Shown here one piece after another: positions 60,796 through 64,000 of a DNA stretch of 64,000 bases. A program made the position numbers and the translations under genes. The notes below the pieces were generated by a model. The model searched no databases. It saw nothing but the letters and a program-made list of their open reading frames with translations, and was not told where the DNA came from. The first letter of the stretch is position 1. The number at the start of each line of letters is the position of its first letter. Source of the DNA: JBBQXK01 sp052387255 (GTDB lineage: Bacteria; Pseudomonadota; Alphaproteobacteria; Rhodobacterales; Rhodobacteraceae); contig JBQTJI010000044.1 in assembly GCA_052387255.1 (NCBI GenBank), positions 1 to 64,000 on the forward strand. The letters run 5' to 3'.

Positions 60796-62140
60796 CGGAT
60801 GCCCCTTTCGTTTGCTTTTCCGCCGCAAGTTCCGCGTCCAGGTCTTCCAAGACCCAGCCGCGTTCGGCCACGGCCTTGCGGCGTGAGGTCAGGCCAGCTT
60901 CGATTTCCGCGACGGTTGCCTGGGTATCCTTGATCGGGTCGACCTGCATCGGCCGGGGCGGCAACCATTCGGCCCGCAGATAGGCGCCTGGGTTCGCTTC
61001 GAAGTCTGGCGCGGCAATGTCGCCTGACAGAATCCCGTGCCGGATGACTGCCCGCCACACAGGGGCAAGCAACTGGGGCACGAGAACGCCATACTGGATT
61101 TGCTCGACTCTCTGACGGAAGGGCAGCAACCCTGCGCGAAGACTGGAATAGTTCGCCCCGGTCAGATCCCCCGAAAGCAGATGATCCGGAAGCCCCAGAC
61201 CAGCCGCAAGCTGGCGCAGGTTCAGCTTCAGGAAGGCTTCGATTTGCTGAACCTGACCGGGCGAGTTGAACTTGATATCGGTGCCGAAGGGCAAGCGGAC
61301 CAATGCGCCGGGTTCAAGACTGGGGGTTGCCGCAAAGTCATAAGGGTCTGCATTGCCGGTCGTGCCGTTCAGATCAGTGATGAAACCGGCGTGCATCGCC
61401 GCGACTTTGGCGCCCATCAGCAGGGCATCGCACAACTGATCGAATTCGGACGCGGGCAGGATGACGGGGGCAAGCCAGGACACGCCCCGAAGTTGACCAG
61501 GCGCGTTCGGTTTGAAGATGTGCAGCACCGACTCCGCGTCGAACCTGATCGAGGGGGCGTAGGTTGTGAAGATCGATGAGGGGCGTTCGGGGTAAATCCA
61601 GTATGCGAGGCGGCTGCCATCAGCGCCAACTTCCACGCCCGAAAAGATCGCCTTCCCATCTGCCAGTTCGGTTGTCTTGGACTCGTCCAGAAGCTCTGCA
61701 GGCAGTACGCGCAGGCGCGGCCCGTCTTCGGTGTCGACCAGAAGCGCAACCGATTCGCCTGCCTTCACCATGGAGTCCGCGATGATGGCCTGTAGGCCAC
61801 TGAAGTCGGTTCGCCCTTCCGCGTCTGCCCGTTCGGCCCATGCGCTGAAATAGACGTTGCACGCGCGACGGGTTGCCGCGTCGGGATGCTTCGAGGTCGG
61901 CACGATGCCCGGCCCGATCAAGGCGCCAGTCCAGTTGGACACGGCCTGCGCAATCCAAGGGTTGTTCATTGCGAGATAGGCAGCACGGCTGCGCAGTGAT
62001 GCGCCCGCCCCAGCCACCTCGGGATTGATCCTGCCAAAGCTGCCCATGCCCCAGCCGCGACGGCCCCCAGCCGCCCCGTCAAAGCGGCGGACGGCTGCAG
62101 GGCGCGCAGTACGGTTCCAGAGGCGGGAAAGGAGGGTCAA
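60782..62140 (-). CDS. phage portal protein (lambda family)
   Basis: This 452-aa portal of the lambda gpB type is clearly different from the HK97-type portal in the GTA cluster. Recognisable segments are AYLAMNNPWIAQAVSNWTGA LIGPG, RTDFSGLQAIIADSMVKAGE, VLHIFKPNAPGQLRGVSWLA and LGLPDHLLSGDLTGANYSSL, RAGLLPFRQ. It forms the vertex ring for DNA entry. It starts 3 bases after the upstream 182-aa gene ends and overlaps the 45-aa ORF. Confidence 0.92.
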   Translation of the reverse strand: MTLLSRLWNRTARPAAVRRFDGAAGGRRGWGMGSFGRINPEVAGAGASLRSRAAYLAMNNPWIAQAVSNWTGALIGPGIVPTSKHPDAATRRACNVYFSAWAERADAEGRTDFSGLQAIIADSMVKAGESVALLVDTEDGPRLRVLPAELLDESKTTELADGKAIFSGVEVGADGSRLAYWIYPERPSSIFTTYAPSIRFDAESVLHIFKPNAPGQLRGVSWLAPVILPASEFDQLCDALLMGAKVAAMHAGFITDLNGTTGNADPYDFAATPSLEPGALVRLPFGTDIKFNSPGQVQQIEAFLKLNLRQLAAGLGLPDHLLSGDLTGANYSSLRAGLLPFRQRVEQIQYGVLVPQLLAPVWRAVIRHGILSGDIAAPDFEANPGAYLRAEWLPPRPMQVDPIKDTQATVAEIEAGLTSRRKAVAERGWVLEDLDAELAAEKQTKGASDETP

Positions 62141-62143
62141 GGA

Positions 62144-62692
62144 TCAGCCTTCCAGATCGCCAAGCAGGGGGCGGATCAGGTCAGAGGCGGGGCAGTTGAG
62201 GGTGCCCAGATGCGTTTCGCCCTCCAGCAGATCCACGAGGATGCCGGGCTTCGGGTCATCCTGCCAGCCTTCCCAGCGAACCCACGGCGACACGCGGCGC
62301 AGACCCTCTGCGGTGCGGGTGAACCGCACGCGGATCAGCCAAGTTTCCCCCGCCTTGGTGCCCCGGATGATGGAATGCAGACCGATAAGGAAATGCCACC
62401 CGCCGGCAGTCTTGGCCGATTCAGGGTGCGGAAGTCCTGAAGCAGGCGCCGCATTGAGCTTGCGATTCACTTGCTCAAGCTCTGCAGTCGTCAGACCGCA
62501 ATCGACCAATGTCAGCAGCAGCCGTGCCCTGATCAGTTCTTCCGTGGCATAGTCGGAAGGGCTGTTACGGCCCCGGCCAGCTTCACCAGACAACAGCGCC
62601 TTCATGAGCGGGTTGCGGAGCTTGATGTGGATTTCGTCGGCTTCGCGGCCTTCCAGGGTGGCAAGGCGGTCAGCAATGGCGGAAAGGCGCAT
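62144..62692 (-). CDS. hypothetical protein at head of capsid operon (182 aa)
   Basis: This is the first gene of the minus-strand capsid operon. I see no terminase signature (no Walker motifs). It starts with a helical part (MRLSAIADRLATLEGREADE) and a segment of MerR/HTH-like character (TEELIRARLLLTLVDCGLTT AELEQVNRKL). The rest is rich in Trp and Arg (WHFLIGLHSIIRG, VSPWVRWEGWQDD). It could be a DNA-binding or packaging-associated protein. A palindrome and promoter lie just upstream (62720-62756). Confidence 0.6.
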   Translation of the reverse strand: MRLSAIADRLATLEGREADEIHIKLRNPLMKALLSGEAGRGRNSPSDYATEELIRARLLLTLVDCGLTTAELEQVNRKLNAAPASGLPHPESAKTAGGWHFLIGLHSIIRGTKAGETWLIRVRFTRTAEGLRRVSPWVRWEGWQDDPKPGILVDLLEGETHLGTLNCPASDLIRPLLGDLEG

Positions 62693-62719
62693 GGGCAGGT
62701 CTCCCTTGGATCAAACCCC

Positions 62720-62756
62720 TTCTAGCATGAATCTTGATTGTTGCAAGTGACAATCT
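62720..62756 (-). promoter_or_regulatory. promoter and palindromic operator of the capsid operon
   Basis: On the minus strand TTGCAA (62742-62747) and TAGAAG (62720-62725) are 16 bases apart. The -35 lies inside a dyad, GATTGT (62737-62742) with ACAATC (62751-62756). A phage-type repressor or an activator could bind there. The capsid start is 28 bases downstream. Confidence 0.5.
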
Positions 62757-62899
62757 ACATGTGATAGGGATGACCTGCGCAGTTGGCCTCATCTCCTTCG
62801 CTGCGCAGCTTGCGACTGGTTTCAGAGTCCAGGGCGCGGGCAAAAGGCGGCAGCGTTGCGGGGAGTGGCGCTGCCGCCCCATCAACAGGACAGGACGAA

Positions 62900-63094
62900 A
62901 TGACACCGGGCCAACAGCGATACGAAGTTGCGCAGATCTTCGCAGAGTGCCGCCAAACCGGCGTGCCGCTGACCATGGCCGTCTGGGCAGTTCTCAGGTG
63001 GTTTGATCAGCACCGCATAACCCCGCCTGCGTCGATCTTGGCTTGGCTGGACGAAGTGCCCGCAGATCAGTGGCGTCCCGCGACGGTACACTGA
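62900..63094 (+). CDS. hypothetical small protein (64 aa)
   Basis: This is a small gene divergent from the capsid operon. ATG 62900 follows CAGGACAGGACGAA. The protein begins MTPGQQRYEVAQIFAECRQT and includes PLTMAVWAVLRWFDQHRITP. It is amphipathic and helical, with no signal peptide. I recognise no family. In phage satellites this position often holds regulators or small accessory proteins. Confidence 0.5.
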   Translation: MTPGQQRYEVAQIFAECRQTGVPLTMAVWAVLRWFDQHRITPPASILAWLDEVPADQWRPATVH

Positions 63095-63110
63095 CTTTCA
63101 CGTTTGCCGT

Positions 63111-63129
63111 GTGTAAAGTCACTTTAGAC
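63111..63129. promoter_or_regulatory. 19-bp palindromic operator
   Basis: The near-perfect dyad reads TAAAGT and ACTTTA about a central C, extended by GT and AC at the ends with one mismatch. It lies just before a promoter-like pair (63135-63162) for the two-gene unit that follows. Confidence 0.5.
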
Positions 63130-63134
63130 GTTTC

Positions 63135-63162
63135 TAGACAAATTCCGCATCGAGGCTAATCT
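63135..63162 (+). promoter_or_regulatory. candidate promoter of the HEPN-like unit
   Basis: TAGACA (63135-63140) and TAATCT (63157-63162) are 16 bases apart, 30 bases before the ATG at 63192, which itself has AGAGGAA upstream. The dyad at 63111-63129 lies directly above the -35. Confidence 0.45.
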
Positions 63163-63191
63163 GTGATTCCATTCATTCAGAGGAATCATCC

Positions 63192-63386
63192 ATGGACTAC
63201 ACCGCAGAATGCAAGTTGGGGCGCGAACATGCCACTGAAGCAATGAACGACTGTCGCGCAACCGGGAATGTGCCCAAGTTCGTGCGGACCATCCGGGATG
63301 CTGCAAAGGACGAAAGCGGCTATGGAGTTGGATTCCTGTATGCGCTTGGCTGCGAGATTCAATTTTTATCGAAAGGCGCCGTATGA
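63192..63386 (+). CDS. small protein upstream of HEPN-like gene (64 aa)
   Basis: This is a short acidic/basic helical protein (MDYTAECKLGREHATEAMND, VPKFVRTIRDAAKDESGYGV, FLYALGCEIQFLSKGAV). I recognise no family. The start has a good ribosome-binding site (AGAGGA) and its stop overlaps the next ATG by 4 bases. That arrangement and size are what one expects of an antitoxin before a toxin, but the role is not shown by the sequence. G+C is clearly lower than in the chromosome. Confidence 0.55.
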   Translation: MDYTAECKLGREHATEAMNDCRATGNVPKFVRTIRDAAKDESGYGVGFLYALGCEIQFLSKGAV

Positions 63387-64000
63387 TGACAGTCAGTGAG
63401 ACTGTGACTCGAGTTGATGATAGCAGCGCTCGTCTCTGGCGGCAGCCTTGGCCGGATATCGAAGGCGCAGACGGCGGTAAGATTCCAGCAATTTACTACC
63501 ATCAGGCCTTAGGTATAGTTGCGGCCCGCTACAACTCGCTTGAGATTTACTTCCAAAGTTGCGTTGGAATGGTTTTGGGCCTTAGAGGTATGCGCATTCC
63601 TGCCACGCTGACACACATAGGCGCAGTGACGCTGATCGAAATTCTCAGGAGCGTCGCCACCGATGTAGTTCAGAGTAAGGCGATCAAAGATGAGTTAGAA
63701 TTTTGTTGCAAGCTGTTTGATGTGAACCGGATCAATCGAAATTTCATGATCCACAGTGCCACTGAAGCAAACGATTTGTTCGCGAACCCGATTGGGGTAC
63801 TGCTTACAAAACGGTCCGCGCGAGGTAAAGTAAAAGCAGATCACTACGCTCTCACCGTTAATTCGGCCCGCCAAGTAGCTGATGAGATTTTTGAGGCAAT
63901 TGCATTCCTTTCAGCGGCGATAGGCCCGATTTCCAACCACAAAGGCGGAAAACCCCTGAGGCTTCCTAACAGACCAGTTCTACCCAAGAGTTTAGGTGAG
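63383..64000 (+). CDS. HEPN-motif protein, cut by window end (206+ aa)
   Basis: The frame opens at ATG 63383 (a second ATG at 63386) and stays open to the window end with no stop, so the C terminus is missing. The protein is helical, with ARYNSLEIYFQSCVGMVLGL and LTHIGAVTLIEILRSVATDV. At residues 119-124 it has RNFMIH, within NRINRNFMIHSATEAND. This fits the R-N-x3-H motif of HEPN ribonucleases and is preceded by the expected helices. It is coupled to the preceding 64-aa gene by an ATGA overlap. It could be a toxin, abortive-infection effector or plain HEPN-fold protein. Confidence 0.6.
   Translation, partial: MMTVSETVTRVDDSSARLWRQPWPDIEGADGGKIPAIYYHQALGIVAARYNSLEIYFQSCVGMVLGLRGMRIPATLTHIGAVTLIEILRSVATDVVQSKAIKDELEFCCKLFDVNRINRNFMIHSATEANDLFANPIGVLLTKRSARGKVKADHYALTVNSARQVADEIFEAIAFLSAAIGPISNHKGGKPLRLPNRPVLPKSLGE

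Noticed and set aside
62144..62692. 182-aa gene as the missing terminase of the mobile element
   Set aside because: No Walker A/B or nuclease motif and too short for a large subunit; a small subunit is possible but nothing specific supports it.
63124..63306. 60-aa minus-strand open frame at the HEPN unit
   Set aside because: It covers the promoter, operator and start of the better supported plus-strand gene and has no ribosome-binding site.

Overview
The window is about 70% G+C and reads as chromosome of a Rhodobacterales alphaproteobacterium (family Paracoccaceae/Rhodobacteraceae; Rhodobacter, Tabrizicola or Gemmobacter-like). The evidence is a gene transfer agent (GTA) cluster in RcGTA gene order followed by cysE, the BetI/ChoXWV choline module, lipoylated PdhB, the fabD-fabG-acpP-fabF-mltG block, and intergenic repeats of the kind scattered through this order. 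I ran no database search; all calls rest on motifs, lengths and gene order.

Region 1 (0-9.1 kb): the 3' end of topA, two related sulfotransferase-like genes flanking a small secreted protein, then a choline module. choX-choW-choV (minus strand) import choline and betI-betA (plus strand) regulate and oxidise it; a palindromic BetI-type operator lies between them. betB is not present.

Region 2 (9.2-20.3 kb): a lone degenerate Hint-domain gene, tRNA-Leu(UAG), a small secreted protein, a NarX/NarL-like two-component pair, trigger factor, a third sulfotransferase-like gene, two RTX calcium-binding-repeat proteins, the rpsF-rpsR-rplI ribosomal operon, and a YceI protein.

Region 3 (20.3-27.8 kb): a cytochrome b561-YceI fusion, then the fatty-acid synthesis block fabD-fabG-acpP-fabF-mltG, interrupted by an agmatinase-family gene flanked by dispersed repeats.

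Region 4 (27.8-42.0 kb): an apparently intact GTA structural cluster, g1 to g15 with g3.5 and g10.1, all on the plus strand and mostly with ATGA-type overlaps. Its leader can fold into two mutually exclusive structures, one of which looks like an intrinsic terminator. The only sizeable internal gaps (after g2, g5 and g8) hold repeat sequence or a degenerate relative.

Region 5 (42-58 kb): core metabolism and cell-division genes. These are cysE, the pyruvate dehydrogenase genes pdhA-(VOC)-pdhB-pdhC, an ftsB-like gene, fba, pgk, two cyclophilins, a Xre/RES toxin-antitoxin pair with a nested dyad operator, tyrS, anmK, rarD, a desaturase and a DUF1186/SEC-C protein.

Region 6 (58.2-64 kb, running off the window): a mobile element of clearly lower G+C. 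On the minus strand it carries a compact capsid module (portal, a 45-aa ORF, a protease-capsid fusion, a gpW-like connector and a DUF2190 cement protein). No tail, lysis or terminase genes are seen in the window. Facing away on the plus strand are small unknown genes and a two-gene unit whose second member, cut by the window end, has a HEPN-type R-N-x3-H motif. I read this element as a capsid-encoding phage satellite or prophage remnant with a possible defence or toxin cargo.
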